The notes under the pieces are model-generated. The model saw nothing but the letters and a program-made list of their open reading frames with translations. It was not told the origin of the DNA and searched no databases. A DNA stretch of 64,000 nucleotides from Oreocharis arfaki (Eukaryota > Chordata > Aves > Passeriformes > Paramythiidae): the NCBI GenBank assembly GCA_013398015.1, contig VZRR01014165.1, forward strand, positions 1,969,290 through 2,033,289, given 5' to 3'. This document shows, one piece after another, positions 49,263 to 61,272 of this stretch; within the stretch, counting starts at the first letter, position 1, and every line of letters starts with the position of its first letter. Position numbers and translations under genes: made by a program.

Positions 49263-51491
49263 CCATACAGGAAGGGTACTGGTTTTGTGTGACACGCAGC
49301 ATACACTGTTACTGTGCATCAACCAATGTAGCTTTTGGAAGCACAGACTTTGGATGTCTCTGCTCTGCCACTGGACTCTGTGTACACCAAAATTTGTTTG
49401 AACTACACTCACTGCATAGTACTCCTTAGCTAGGTGTTTTCCTAGCACAGAATAGTGTCTTTTTTGGACCAAATCCATAAATTCAATGTAGCCTGTTTTC
49501 TGCGTGCAGTATCTGTGAGCAGACTGGCAGTATTTAAATGGGATTTGATTTCTGTTGTTAGGATTATTATTTTTAGATAGAATCTTTTACTGTGTGGATC
49601 AGTACTCATATTTAAAATTCATCCCCTAGCACAGGTCAGATAAAATTGCACATGATTGTTCGTGTTTGGATGAGCATGGAAGCAATTCTGTAAGAAATCC
49701 CTCTGTGTGCCAATCAGTTTGTGAAAATGGTTGTGACTTTGAAATTTGCTTGTGTGTGTGATCCTGCCTGCTACATTTGATTGCCTGAAGATATGCAAGT
49801 AGGTTAAGAGATGCAAACATGGGTAAAGCAGAATAATCTACAAATGTGAATATTCATGCAATCTGAGAATTCTACCCCTATAATTACAATTTCTAAAAAA
49901 GATGTTTATTGCATTTTGAGATAAGTTTTTAATTTAATTATTTATTTATTCGTTTGTTTATTAGTGGTAGAGGGAAAAACTGGGTAGGCATCCTTTTTTT
50001 TTTTGCTTCATATGTCTAGTCACTAATCATGTCTTTCTCCCCCTCCCCTGAATACACTCTGACTTCAGTAAGTGATGCTGGTTTCTCAGCAACTTTTGCA
50101 AATCAGTTTACTTAATTAAATTTCAAAACATAGGCTATTTGGGTAAAATCCAATCTGAGATTAAGACATCTAGATTTAGAGGGTTTATTCTACTGCCTAA
50201 ACACAGATGTCTATACAATTTCAAACACCCCGTCTAGCCTATAATGTGTACTTCAGAGGGGCATGAATCTCCAATAGCTCCTGTGTCATATCTGTCAGAC
50301 CTGTGCAGATGTCTTTGATACTCTAGGGCTTCTGAAATTGCAGTAGAAACTGAAATGAGGCTTATGGCAGAGCACTAGAGTTGAAATATTTTTAGTAGCT
50401 TTCCAAGTGAGATTCAGTTACCTAAACAAAGGCATACAGAGCCATATGAAATAGCATACTCAAAAAACCTGCAAAGAGCTGATGGATATGATACAAGGCC
50501 TGCAGAAGCTCACCATATTCAGAGTGGCGTCTAGAGACTAACTAGAACACAGAACAATACCACTGAATTAGACAAGAAGAAAAGACCTGTGAGTGATACA
50601 CTCAAATGTAGAATCCTGCATAATATTGCTGTTTGCGGGGGTGTGGGTTCTCAAAAAGTAAACTCTGCTCTTATCTGCTCGATCTCACAAGATTTTGTTC
50701 TTTTCTTGTTAAAGTTTTACTTTTCTGTAAATGTTTCATATCAATTCTTTGAAATATTTAGACTTCACTCTCATACCATGAACATTTTTTATAAAGAAAT
50801 ATATTTCCAATAAAGGAATATTCTGTCCTACTGTCTTCTGATAAGCTGTGATGGATATCCTCAAGAGAGTTCAAAAATTCTTCTGTGCACTTTTAGTACG
50901 TGTTTCCAAGCTGTAGATGGCACATAGCAATATGCAAGAAGAGCTGTTCCAAAGAAATTAATAATTCTGTGTTCAAGGTATTACAAAGTGGGAATGGCAC
51001 TGCCTATTTCCTTATTTGCAAATACATCAACATTCAAAGATACTTTTGTCTTTAAGGAGGAAAACACAGACAACTGGAGAGCAGCATCCTTTAAATAAAT
51101 ATACTTAATTATTTATCTGGAAACAGTTTTTCCTTGGACATCAGGCATAGATTTAGTCTCAGGAGGAGTTTGCAGGTTTTATTTAAAACAGTTTCACAGG
51201 GAATAAAGTGCATAGTCTTATGCGTTTGACGGGGCCTGCTGTTTCCGTGGCAATGAAACTTGTATGACGTTAATTCTTCCTCACAGTAAGGTTACTTTGA
51301 TCACCCTCACTGGGAGCTCTGTAGCATGTATTAGCATGTGTTCTAGGTAGATTTAGCAATGTTAGGAGTTGTAAAGTAAATGACAGACACCTCTGTGGAA
51401 AAGCAATATAATCTGAGATAATAAAGGTTTCATAATCTATAGTGTTCAGGTCAGTCAAGTCTCGAAGTGACCTGGATTCTGTATATTCAGT
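49263..51491. other. Non-coding AT-rich sequence, no gene seen
   Basis: No protein-like frame or recognised repeat was found. Confidence 0.6.
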
Positions 51492-52076
51492 TGACGTAGT
51501 TTAACCTCAATGGGTAACTAAGCACCACAGCCTCTCTCTCACTCTCCCCTAGTGGGATAGAGGGGAGAATCAGAAGGGTAAAAAAAAGTAAGAGAAGTCA
51601 TGGGTTGAGATAGACAGTTTAATAACTAAAAAACAACCCTCAACCCAAAGCAAGCAAAACCAAAGCAAACAAAACAAAACCAATAAAGGGGAACAGAAAC
51701 AAAATGTGATATAAGAGAACCCAGCTGCCCAGCACCAACAGACCAACACCTAGCCAGTCCCTTGGCAATGTCCGCCACAGCCAACCTCTCTCCACCCACC
51801 AAGTTTTATTGCTGAGTGTGGTGCCATAGGGTCTGGAATATTCCTTTTGTCATTTGGGGGCAGCTGTCTTGCTGTGTCCCCTAACAGCTTGTGCAGTCCC
51901 AGCCTACTCACTGGTGGGGCAGTTTGAGAGGCAGAGAAGGCCTTGACTATGCCAGCGCTGCTAAGAAATAACAGAAAATCTCTCTTTTATCAACAGTTTT
52001 CATCACAGATCCAAAACACAACACCATAAAAGCTACTATGAAGAAAATAAACTCTATCCCAGCCAAAACAAGTGCA
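51492..52076 (-). mobile_element. Avian endogenous retrovirus LTR (ERVL-like)
   Basis: Read on the minus strand, the segment begins TGCACTTG..GGCTGGGATAGAG and ends near GGTTAAACTACGTCA. It follows a very common avian ERV LTR: an early 'agtagcttttatggtgttgt' region, 'agtcaaggccttctctgcct', 'tgagtaggctgggactgcac', an A/T-rich TATA-like site on the minus strand at about 51803-51812, an ATTAAA hexamer at 51618-51623, and 'ctatctcaacccatgacttc' close to the end. The length of 585 bp suits such LTRs. The terminal TG..CA is preserved. No second LTR is present in the window. Confidence 0.85.
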
Positions 52077-52690
52077 ATGTTCACTCCTTTTTCCACACCA
52101 TTTACATCACTTTCACTTCCCACACTATAAAGCAGATCCCTAAGAACCACTACCTCCCACCCCATCCTTTTACATATACATACACAGGTATCATTCCCAT
52201 AGTTTATGGACCACCCCTGTGAAATGTCCATAAAATGGACATAAAATACAACACTCATACAAATGTCCGTTGAGTTTGTTTAGTCCATGACTTTGGTCTC
52301 CATCTGTTATAGTGGCTGCTCCAGACAGGAGACTCCTGTGTGCTGTGCGGCATTATTGGGCACCAACACTAGCTCAGGTCAGACCACCGCCCCTCTTGCA
52401 CTGCTTCTTGCAAGTCTCATCCTCCTTGTCCAGGTGATTCCTGCTACAGTATTTCCTATAACATGCAATTTAAATCATGGGTTACAACAATTTAAGGGTA
52501 TATCCATTACGATATCTGTTCCTGGACTCTTTGCAGCAGACCATGGGGTTTAACACCCCAATTAATTCCTCCCCCATCTTCTAGCTTGGTTAGCAGCAAA
52601 ATATTCCTGCTGTAATAGCTGTGACATATGGCAACCACAACAATGGTGACATTCATCATTGTATACTACTGGCATCAAAAATCAGTGGCA
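52077..52690 (-). mobile_element. 3' part of the ERV internal region, with polypurine tract
   Basis: Directly upstream of the LTR on the minus strand lies a purine-rich tract (ggtgtggaaaaaggagtga, 52081-52100), the expected polypurine tract next to a 3' LTR. Further upstream the text continues as non-LTR element sequence, including 'aatggagaccaaagtcatgg' and 'aggattcctgtctggagc'-like phrases that I associate with the same avian ERV. The 103-codon minus-strand frame (52258 to 51947) crosses from internal sequence into the LTR and is not a gene. The outer limit near 52690 is uncertain. The rest of the provirus is missing. Confidence 0.5.
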
Positions 52691-53699
52691 TTATAAAATT
52701 CAAATAATGAATTATTTTCACTCAAAAGGAGTATGCACACTCGTTGAAGTCTCTTAACTTGTTCCATCTTGAATCTGAGCACAGGCATAGCATGGTAAAA
52801 AATTAAGAGTGGCAAGAGCAATTTTAGAAACTGCAGTCAGAAAGAGATTAAATATATGCTCTCTATGCAGGAAGCCAGTAGTCTTTTTCATTAGCAACAG
52901 CAGTACATGCTTTTTCTTTTACAGTTCTGTTACATTCGTTGAATGCACTGCATTTTTATTGACATCAAAATGTTGGACAAATTACTACAGATTTTCTGTC
53001 CTAAGGGCTGCAGTAGTTGGAAAAGTTTCTTTCATATGTCAGCTAAGACGAGTAGTCCAGTATGGAGACAGAAAATAAGGGAGGGGTCAGTTTGCACACC
53101 TATATATCTTTGTATAAAGCCGCTTTACTTTAGATCAAAATCTCTAGTGTAGGATTTTCTCTTTGTTTTTGCACAGAAGGATCATAAGATGCTCAAATGT
53201 GATTTCTGGGCAAGGCACACTTCCAGAATCCATTGATAGCTTTGGAGTCCACTCCATTCCTTGTTAGGCTGTTCAGTGAGTAGGCAATGAAAAATCTCCT
53301 CTGCAAAGAGATGAATTCCACCAGTAGCCTGGAAAATGTGTTCTCTTTCCTCTGGACTCACAGAAGATTAATGCCCTCCAAGGCTTGCCTAGTCTTAAAT
53401 AACATTGAAAGAAGAATAGCAGGTTCCCTGGTCTAATTTGCCCTAATCCAGAAAATTAAAATCCATCAGAATATAGCTGTCTAAAGAAATTAAATTTGAA
53501 CTAGTAATACCATTGTCTTTGCTTATATATCCAGAAAGAGTATCTGAACATTCCATAATCCAAATTGTTAAAAGATATCCTGTCACTATGAAAATATATT
53601 TTCAGGTGAGAGAGAGAGAGAGGAAGGATTAATTTAGTTTAAGTCTTCTTATGGATAAAATTCAGATCTATGTTAAAAATGTAATAAGTTTTCTATTGG
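52691..53699. other. Non-coding AT-rich sequence, no gene seen
   Basis: Nothing clear was recognised. A (GA)7 run lies at 53608-53622. Confidence 0.5.
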
Positions 53700-53830
53700 A
53701 TCAGACTGATAGTACATCTAGTCCAGTACTCTGTCTCAGACAACAGCAATGAGAAAAGCTATTCAAAGAGAGTATGTAAGCCTGGTCATTTTCTGCAGCC
53801 CATCCCTGCTGTACTTCTCTTATATCTAAA
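53698..53830 (+). repeat. Ancient amniote dispersed repeat (remnant)
   Basis: The opening 'tggatcagactgatagtaca' followed by 'tctagtccagtactctgtct' and 'agacaacagcaatgag' matches the pattern of an old repeat that is common in turtles and crocodilians and found as decayed copies in birds. The assignment is from memory and the family name is left open. Confidence 0.45.
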
Positions 53831-53839
53831 ACTATTGTA

Positions 53840-54268
53840 TGTCGGATTCTAGAGGGAAAATCTCTTTCCTGACCCTTTTTGCAACCCTTTACGGATCTGC
53901 TATCTGGGAATTTTTTCAATCCTGTTGCCCTGGTTTTTCAGTGCATGCCTTCTTCGCGTTAGCAGTGAAAAACTTTCTCATAAGTTGTAAGATAAACAAT
54001 GCCCATGTTTTTGTAACGGATCTTTTCTAAGCTGTACTTTTAGAATTGTTTTGCATTCCTTCTCTGGAGGCAGAGGAAGGTGATGGACTGAATTTATATC
54101 CTATCAATTTGGAGAGGCTTAACCTCTTCATCCAATTGTTGATTGTCTGTACATATGCATATAAGTGTGAGAATAAACGAGGGCCGGGCTTTTTGCTAGT
54201 TGGCCCGAGACCTTGGTGTGTGTATGAAACCTGCGGCCGTGCCTGATTGTTAGTGTCGATCTGCAACA
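53840..54268 (+). mobile_element. Candidate retroviral LTR, CpG-rich
   Basis: The 3' half is best supported. A TATAAG box (54160-54165), AATAAA (54172-54177), a short stem CGGGC/GCCCG (54185-54189 with 54203-54207), a GT-rich downstream stretch (54213-54225) and an end in GCAACA (54268) give the order expected for U3-R-U5. CpG is dense (aacgagggccgggc, cccgag, gcggccgtg, tcgatc), which suggests a younger insertion than the CR1 copies. The left limit at a TGTCGG is only a guess. A GGAGGGA purine run just outside the right end on the minus strand would instead suit a polypurine tract, so the orientation is not fully settled. Confidence 0.5.
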
Positions 54269-57200
54269 CAATCCCTCCTTGAACTTGGTTCTGAGTGCCA
54301 CCAAAATCTCCTACAAGAGAATGTTCAAGGAATTTACTTCCCACCATGCAAAAATGTTCCTTCTCTTATGTTTTTAACTGGTCTCCTATTTCTTCCACTG
54401 AGTATCCTAGTTTCAGTATTTTGGGACTTGGGGAGTTATAGTGCTACATTCACCTGATCACTTCCTTCCTTCAATTTTCTTCTAACTGGACAGAAATTAA
54501 CATTTCTAGCACATCCTGCCTAAGCTAAACAACCCGAAATATCACAGACCGTTACACAGCAGGTGATTTCAACAGTTCTGGATATTCATATCAAGAGAGT
54601 GCAGGGAAAACACCACTTCTTTGAAGAGTAGCCCAAAACTGGATCTAGAACTCCATCTGAGACTTTCTTCAATAAGGCAGAAGGATCCATACATCTTGGA
54701 GGTTATTCTTTTATTCACACCTTACAGTAGAATATATTTTTATATCATTATGTAGATGAGAACCGCACTTAGTCTTTCTATTTTGATGATAAAATACTAA
54801 TAACTTTTCTCAAGATTTGGTTATTGGAAAAACACTTTCACTGGTTTTTTGCTTTTTTTTTTTTCTTGTTTTAATAATGGCAGGCTTCTCTATACAGCAT
54901 TTTGAGAAAATCCTTTTTGTCAAACACCTTGAGATATTTTTACTTGAGATTCTTCCCAAGGGCTCACTCCAGCACTTTCAGAAGTGTGTGCAGATCTGAT
55001 GATTAATTTAGACCTGCTTATATTGGAGAGACTAATTTCCTTAGACATCCAGACCGCCCTGACTTCTGGTGAAAATCCAGGACAGGAGTCCAAATTGAGT
55101 ATGGTTGTGAAGGCCTGGTTTTTGTCCTAGAGCTGTAAAATTTAAGATGTTTCTTCCTTTGACTTCTGTCAAGAATAAACTGTTACCTTGCCTCCTGATT
55201 CATTGTCCTCAAAAAGGGTTTTTACTCTCACTTTTCTACGTCTCCTGATACATAAAAAAGAATCTATAATCCAATATTTAAGAGCAGACGCTGGAACTGA
55301 AAAGGAAAGTTTCCTCCAAGTCCAACAAGACTGGTAAGCCACACATTGACAGCTGTCTCACACAGTGGATGAACATGGATTTCACACCAATCAATAGGAA
55401 TCCATAGGCTAAAGATTCTTTCTCAGCCCCTTTCCTGCTCCACCCTCAGCAAATCTGTGCCTGAGGAGAAGAGAGAATCACATTCCCTCCTCTTTGACAC
55501 TATGGAAAGACATGACGGGAGAGCACTCGGCATACCTTATTTCCATTACTTGGCCTACACCCAGACACAGCGGTGGCAGGATTTCTTGGTTCCTTGAACC
55601 AGGTTAAAAACATCAACCTGCCTTGCATCTACTCAGTGCATTCTAGCTCTGATGAGCACAGATGCGGGTTTTTTTTCCTTTAATGAGAATGTATCACCAG
55701 TACAGACAACACTTGCACAGCTGGCATGAATATCTCTGCACCTGATGCCAACTTACCTCAATTAGCAGAAAAAGCACATCATCATCCTACTTAAAATGAA
55801 GTCTGCTTAGATAAAAACATTTTAGAACAGTTAAACTCTTAAAAATGCAGCCTAAAAAAGCCAAAAGGCTCTTAGATGTTACTGGTGCACTTTTAGTCGT
55901 ACACTGCCATACCCGTACAACCTGAAGGTGAAAATACTTGTTAAGGTGCTTTTCTGAAAATATAATAAGCACGTAGCAGAGGTGGACAGAATATGCCAAT
56001 ACATAGACCAAGTTTTAATGCTTTTATTAATATTAAATAAAAGGCAATACACAGAGTAGAGAAATGCAAAAATATTCATGAAATAAGGGAAGCATGGGAA
56101 ACTAGTTTACCTCAGCCAATCAAGGAGGCACCAGAAAAGGCATGTTAGTGTCATGGCATGATCAAGTGGCGTGCTAGGAAAATAATCATCAGAAATGAGT
56201 ATAAATGGGGCAATATTGCATTTGTCAAGGCTAGGGGAAATAATGTTATTCATACTGAAACAAGAGACAGCCTAGTAAATTTTAGATTTATGAAAGAAAT
56301 AGGAAAGCCATGCAAGTTTTGAACCTAATCTGGATCTCAGCTTCTAATTGGAAGCTGCCAATCTGTCACTCCTTAGAATTTCAGTCAGATTATCATGCCG
56401 TGAAGGCTGCTGGGAAAACATGCTAAGATATTTTGCTGTGGCTACACGCAGCTGAATATCCAGAGCACTGGCATAAGGGCATAAGAGTGATACAGAAGCA
56501 GAAGGAGACATCAAGGTAAGCTACTGAGGCAGTTCTTGAAGTGTGCACCATGGTAGGAAACATGTAAGTGAGGGTCTTCAGCCACTGCCCTTACTATTTC
56601 TCTTGCTTCCTCTGAAATAAACCTGATGCCATGGACTAATAGATTCCATAGGCTGGATCCACTCTCTGGCCTTTTAAGAGATCAAAACATTTTAATGAAA
56701 AATATCCCATCAAGTTGTCAGATGGTCACAGCATTTATGTTCTGAAATAGAACCTGAAAAGCCAAACTTCAGAGTTTAGATTACTGGTTTGTTCTCTGTG
56801 TTCATCAGCTTTCTGTGTCTGGCTACTATAGGAACAAATCTGCACAGTAGACATAACTATAGAGTTTTGCACATAGCGTTTCCTTTGAAAGCATTGATTT
56901 AGGTACGTATTACCTCAAATATGTATTAAATGTATTACTGAATATGGTATTTATATCACTTTTGGTCATCTTGATCTTAGCTATAGATCAATAATTTAAT
57001 GATTACAAGATTATAATCATCAACTGATGCAATAGGTTTTATTTTTAGCTTTAAACACTGCATAAAGTGGTATTTGTATGCCATTTTCCAAAATACTCCT
57101 AAGACGTATTTTAGATAAGCTATTTAATACTAACCAGTGACTTTCAATGGCTTAGTTGATGTCATCTAAATACTTGGTCTGTACATTTAGGAGTCCTGCA

Positions 57201-57628
57201 AAGCAGACATTTTATTTTGTCAGATTCTTTTTCCATTAGTGTCATCAGTCACAAGCCAAGTTCAAAATTAGAGAAACATGACAACAAGATTGAATGATAG
57301 TGTAAGATAGACTTCTCACACCATTTTATGTTCATTATACATCACATCAAGATATACAGCACTGTAAATTCTACTTATGTTTGTTTTGGCTGACTTTTAA
57401 TCTCAATGAATTCTTTTTTTAATGCTGCCTCAACATTTTACCAGCCCCTCCTTTACTCTTTCTATAAGTGGACAGAAAATATGTATCTGAAATATCTGTC
57501 AGGTCACTGGCATAAAATCCCATCTACACTTTCTTCTTCTGCAGAAGGTTATACTTTGTTTTTATGGTTCTGTGTATTAGCTTTGTTTATACATCAGCAT
57601 CCTAATTATTGTTGCTATTATTACTAGA

Positions 57629-57646
57629 ATTATTATTATTATTATT
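57629..57646. repeat. (ATT)6 microsatellite
   Basis: Uninterrupted ATT units following a looser ATT/ATTACT context. Confidence 0.85.
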
Positions 57647-58290
57647 TTGTCTGCAAAACAAAGAAAGATGTATCTGGAGGCTGAAATCAAACCTCTTGCT
57701 GATTCTCTCAAATGAAATTTGTGCACTACTTCCCTTCAGAAATGTGTACTGTCATATGCAATATTCATAATATGGATAGATACTTCATATGAGAATAATT
57801 TAATTGTCTGTTCTGCTCAACCATTGTTTAATGAATTCCTAACAATCTGAGGGCAAGCTGTTGGAGAGCTATTATTAAATTTCATATTTGCTTTGCAGCT
57901 TTCTTCACCACCGCTTCATCTATTTAGTCATATAATGGCATTAACTTTTTCTTACAAATAACAGCTTTGAATGTTCATTATTTGCAAAATGCAAAGTTTA
58001 AAGTTTCATTGCAGATACTTGCTGGTCATAAAAAAGTTAATTAACATTAAAAAAATATTTTCATTTAAATCCAAAAAATTAAATTTTTCTTTAAATCCAA
58101 ATTTTCCTGTCAGAAAAAATATTGAAACTTACAGGAGATGTGAAATCGATATCTTAGCATGCACTAAGAATATTTTAAAAGCTCCAGCAAAATTATTCCA
58201 GTGTTGTTAATTTCTTTAGGTATTAACTAGTTCTTAAGTTATGTAAAAAGGAGACAGGAGTATGAACAAATGGGACGTCATTCACTGGAC

Positions 58291-58342
58291 TAATACTACT
58301 ATTACTATTACTATCACTATCACTATTACTATTATTATTACT
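58291..58342. repeat. (ACTATT)n / (ACTATC)n compound microsatellite
   Basis: Units of ACTATT, ACTATC and ATT follow each other for about 50 bases with point variation between units. Confidence 0.9.
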
Positions 58343-58744
58343 CACAACTCTAGCTTTCCACCCTTTATTCCTCTCTTCTATAAGCTAAATGACCTAATCT
58401 TTTTGATCTCTCTCCCAGAAGAAGTTTTCTAAACATATAAGAATTCTCATTTCCCTTCTTTGGACTGTTTCTTTTCTGCTATGTCATTTCACATCAAAAT
58501 GAATGCTGCAGCAATGAATACTGAATTTTTGAGATGTGTCATCAGTGTCTTACCCTTCAAACAATCATATGTCTTTCAGATGTCTCTGGTGGTTATAGAG
58601 TAGTTCTTAACTTTTTCAGTATTTTCCATCACTACTCATTCCATCAATTAAAACTCCAAGCCACATTAGTATTTGCATTTAATACATTTATAAATTGACA
58701 CAAAGTCTACAAGCTGGTTCCAGGAGTAATCAATACGTATCAGG

Positions 58745-59896
58745 AGATTATCAATGGACAAAGGAATGGTTACAGATGGCCTCTATCCGGACTTCTGAAA
58801 AGTCTTTGGCATGTTCCCCACAAAATCCTTCTCCCTAAATTTGAGTTGGATTTGCAGAGTGAACTGTTTAGATGCACAAGAAGGTGATGGGACAGTCACA
58901 TCTAGAGGGTAGTGGTCAACAGCTCAGAGTCCCGGAGGACACCAGTGGTGTCCCTCAGGGGTCTGTACAGGTACCAGTGTTATTTAATACCTTCATAGAC
59001 AAAGGGACTGAGTGCATCCTCAGCAAATTTGCAGATGACACCAAGGTGAGTGATTCAGTTGTCAAACCTGAAGGACAGGATGCCATCCAGAGGTAACTGG
59101 AAAAGCCTGAAAAGTGGGCTGATGGGAATCTCATGAAGTTCAACAAGGCCAAGTGCAAGGTGCTGCACCTGGGTCAGGGCGATCCCCTGTATCAACACAG
59201 GCTGAGGGATGAACAGAGACCAGCTCTGATGAGGACCTGGGGTAGATGTGGGGTTGGACGTCACCTGGCAATGTGAGCCTGCAGCCCAAAAGTCCAGCCA
59301 CGTCCTGGGCTGCATCCAAAGCAGCATGGCCAGCAGGGTGAGGGAGGGGATTCTGCCCCTTCTGTTCTAGTGAGATCCCACCTGGATTGCTGCATCCAGC
59401 TCTGGGGCCCTCAGAACTGGAAGGACATGGACCTGTTGGAACAAGTCCAGAGGAGGGCCACTAAGTTAAGTAGAAAGATGGAGCACTTCTGCTATGAGGA
59501 AAGGCTCAGAGAATTGATTTTATTTCAGCCTGGTAGAGAGAAGGCTGTGGGGTGACCTCACTGTGGCCTTCCAGTACCTGAAGGGAGCCTACAAGAAAGA
59601 CAGAGAAAGACTATTTAGGAGGGCATGTAGTGACAGGACAAGGGGGAATGGCTTCAAACTGAAAGGTTACATCGGATAATAGGAGAAAGTTTTTTGCTGT
59701 GAGGGTGATGAGGCACTGGCAGTTTCCTCAGAGAAGTTGTGGATGCCCCATCCCTGGAAGCGTTTCAGTTCAGGTTGGATGGGGCTCTGAGGAACCTGGT
59801 CTAGTGGAGGTGTCCCTGCCCACAGCAAGGGGGTTGGAATTAGACTGTCATTTCCAACCTTTCCAACCCTGGCCATTCTATAATTCTATGATTATC
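58745..59896 (+). mobile_element. CR1 LINE from RT domain to 3' end
   Basis: This is the longest continuous CR1 stretch here. It begins in the RT domain before the catalytic loop, passes GVPQGSVQVPVLFN and the catalytic loop with FADDT intact (frame 58872-59096, SKFADDTKVSDS), then 'ctcatgaagttcaacaaggc' and 'aagtgcaaggtgctgcacct'. It continues with the C-terminal block 'cacctggattgctgcatcca' and 'gaggagggccactaagtta', and the 3' UTR 'tagtgacaggacaaggggga', ending 'ccattctataattctatgat'. Frameshifts separate these pieces, so there is no intact ORF2, and the endonuclease is missing. Confidence 0.94.
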
Positions 59897-61272
59897 CCAT
59901 CAAATCTTGAATCAGCAGTTAAGATGGAATTTTAATTCATTTTCCCTACACCTCTAGGCCAAATTTTCCCTGTTTCAGTCTTCCATTTAACATAGGCTAT
60001 TTCTAGTAGACAATCCAGTCATGCTGCCATCAAGTACACCTCCTTATTGCAATCTGACTTCAGTGGGGAGACACTTTGGATGTATATCAGCTTCCTGGAC
60101 CTTGATTTCAGAGTCAAATAACCTGGTACACATCCCAGATGCCATCAGGGTTTTCCAGTGATGCTGAAGATGGTGGCACCAAGATTTGGGACATGCTCTG
60201 TAATACACACAGAAGTTAGCAAGCATAGAGGAGCATTTACTATTCTTGTCTGTCTTCATTTTCTGCAAGGTTCTGGCTCTGTGTACCTAGGAAAGATGGG
60301 ACAGAAAACCTAAGTTATGCCATAAGAAAAAAAAATTACTTTTAATTGAAAGATTAATATTCAATATTTGTGTCTTGCAAGATACATAAACACTTCTGAG
60401 AGAAAAACTCAAGCGACTTTTGGTTTACTTAGCATGTTCTAGGCAGGTAGCTCAACAGCAAGAACAGAGAAAAGATGTGACTCATTTATTCTTCTTGGAG
60501 ACAGAAACTCCGCATTCTCAAAGAATGTCTCAGTCAAAGACTCATCTTCAACAGGCAGGGTATCCATTCATCTTCAATGCTCCACGGTTTTATGACAGAT
60601 AAAAATGTGATTTAGAGGTTTAAGTCTCTGCGAGCTAACAGTTTTGGTAACTTTTAGGACTCTTCTTCACTTGGGACTTCTTGCTGAGTGTTCTAAGTTA
60701 TTACACAAGAGTAATGTTTACCTAATTGTAGGTAAAAAAAAAAAAAAAAAAAAAAAAAGGATGTCAGCACCAAATAACAAAATACGATTTTTGACTCACA
60801 GATTAACTGGGGTTTCTACATGCCATATTAAGAGACGTTTTAAACTCAGAAAGGCTAGACAGGTTTCTGCTTTTTAGTGTACCCTAATAACATCTAAGCA
60901 TTCAAGTATGTCAGCTGTTAAGATCCTTGTATTTAAAATCTCAAGTCAGAAATTACTCCATTTTAGGTGTTGCAACACTGAGCCTTACAGCATTGAAGTG
61001 GGGGCCTAGATAACCAAACCGCTCACCACACATAGTCTGATCACTGAGCATGAGCAACAGTATCACTAACACAGAAACTTCTTCCAGAATGGCTGTTTTG
61101 TCTTTTCAGGAACTCGTATAATTTTCACAGATTTTCCTGAATATAGACACTTACATTTCATCTGAGTTGTACTTTAGTATTCAGCATTTTTATGAATCAA
61201 AGGGAAATAGGTATTTCACTGGCTTTAGGAGCCTAAATACTTATGAGGATCTAGTTCATGCATAACCAATAG
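59897..61272. other. Non-coding AT-rich sequence, no gene seen
   Basis: No gene was recognised. It holds a 25-base poly-A. Near 61205-61258 the phrase 'aggagcctaaatacttatga' followed by 'ggatct' recalls an old amniote repeat. Confidence 0.55.
60734..60758. repeat. Poly-A run of 25
   Basis: Twenty-five A without interruption. The preceding sequence shows no recognisable retrocopied gene and no flanking duplication was found, so it is treated as a simple homopolymer. Confidence 0.95.

Larger units (their letters stand above)
54269..58744. other. Non-coding AT-rich sequence, no gene seen
   Basis: No gene was recognised. The segment 55050-55620 is slightly GC-richer with no feature. 56880-57060 is AT-rich with many TAAT and ATTA words. 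Microsatellites lie at 57629-57646 and 58291-58342. Confidence 0.6.

Noticed and set aside
51947..52258. 103-codon minus-strand ORF with hydrophobic segments, resembling a membrane protein
   Set aside because: It spans the border between ERV internal sequence and the LTR, so it cannot be a conserved gene; the hydrophobic look comes from T-rich sequence.
54027..54347. 106-codon minus-strand ORF
   Set aside because: It lies antisense across the LTR candidate's signals; no protein motif was recognised.
60734..60758. Poly-A tail of a processed pseudogene
   Set aside because: No gene-like sequence upstream and no flanking direct repeat could be seen.
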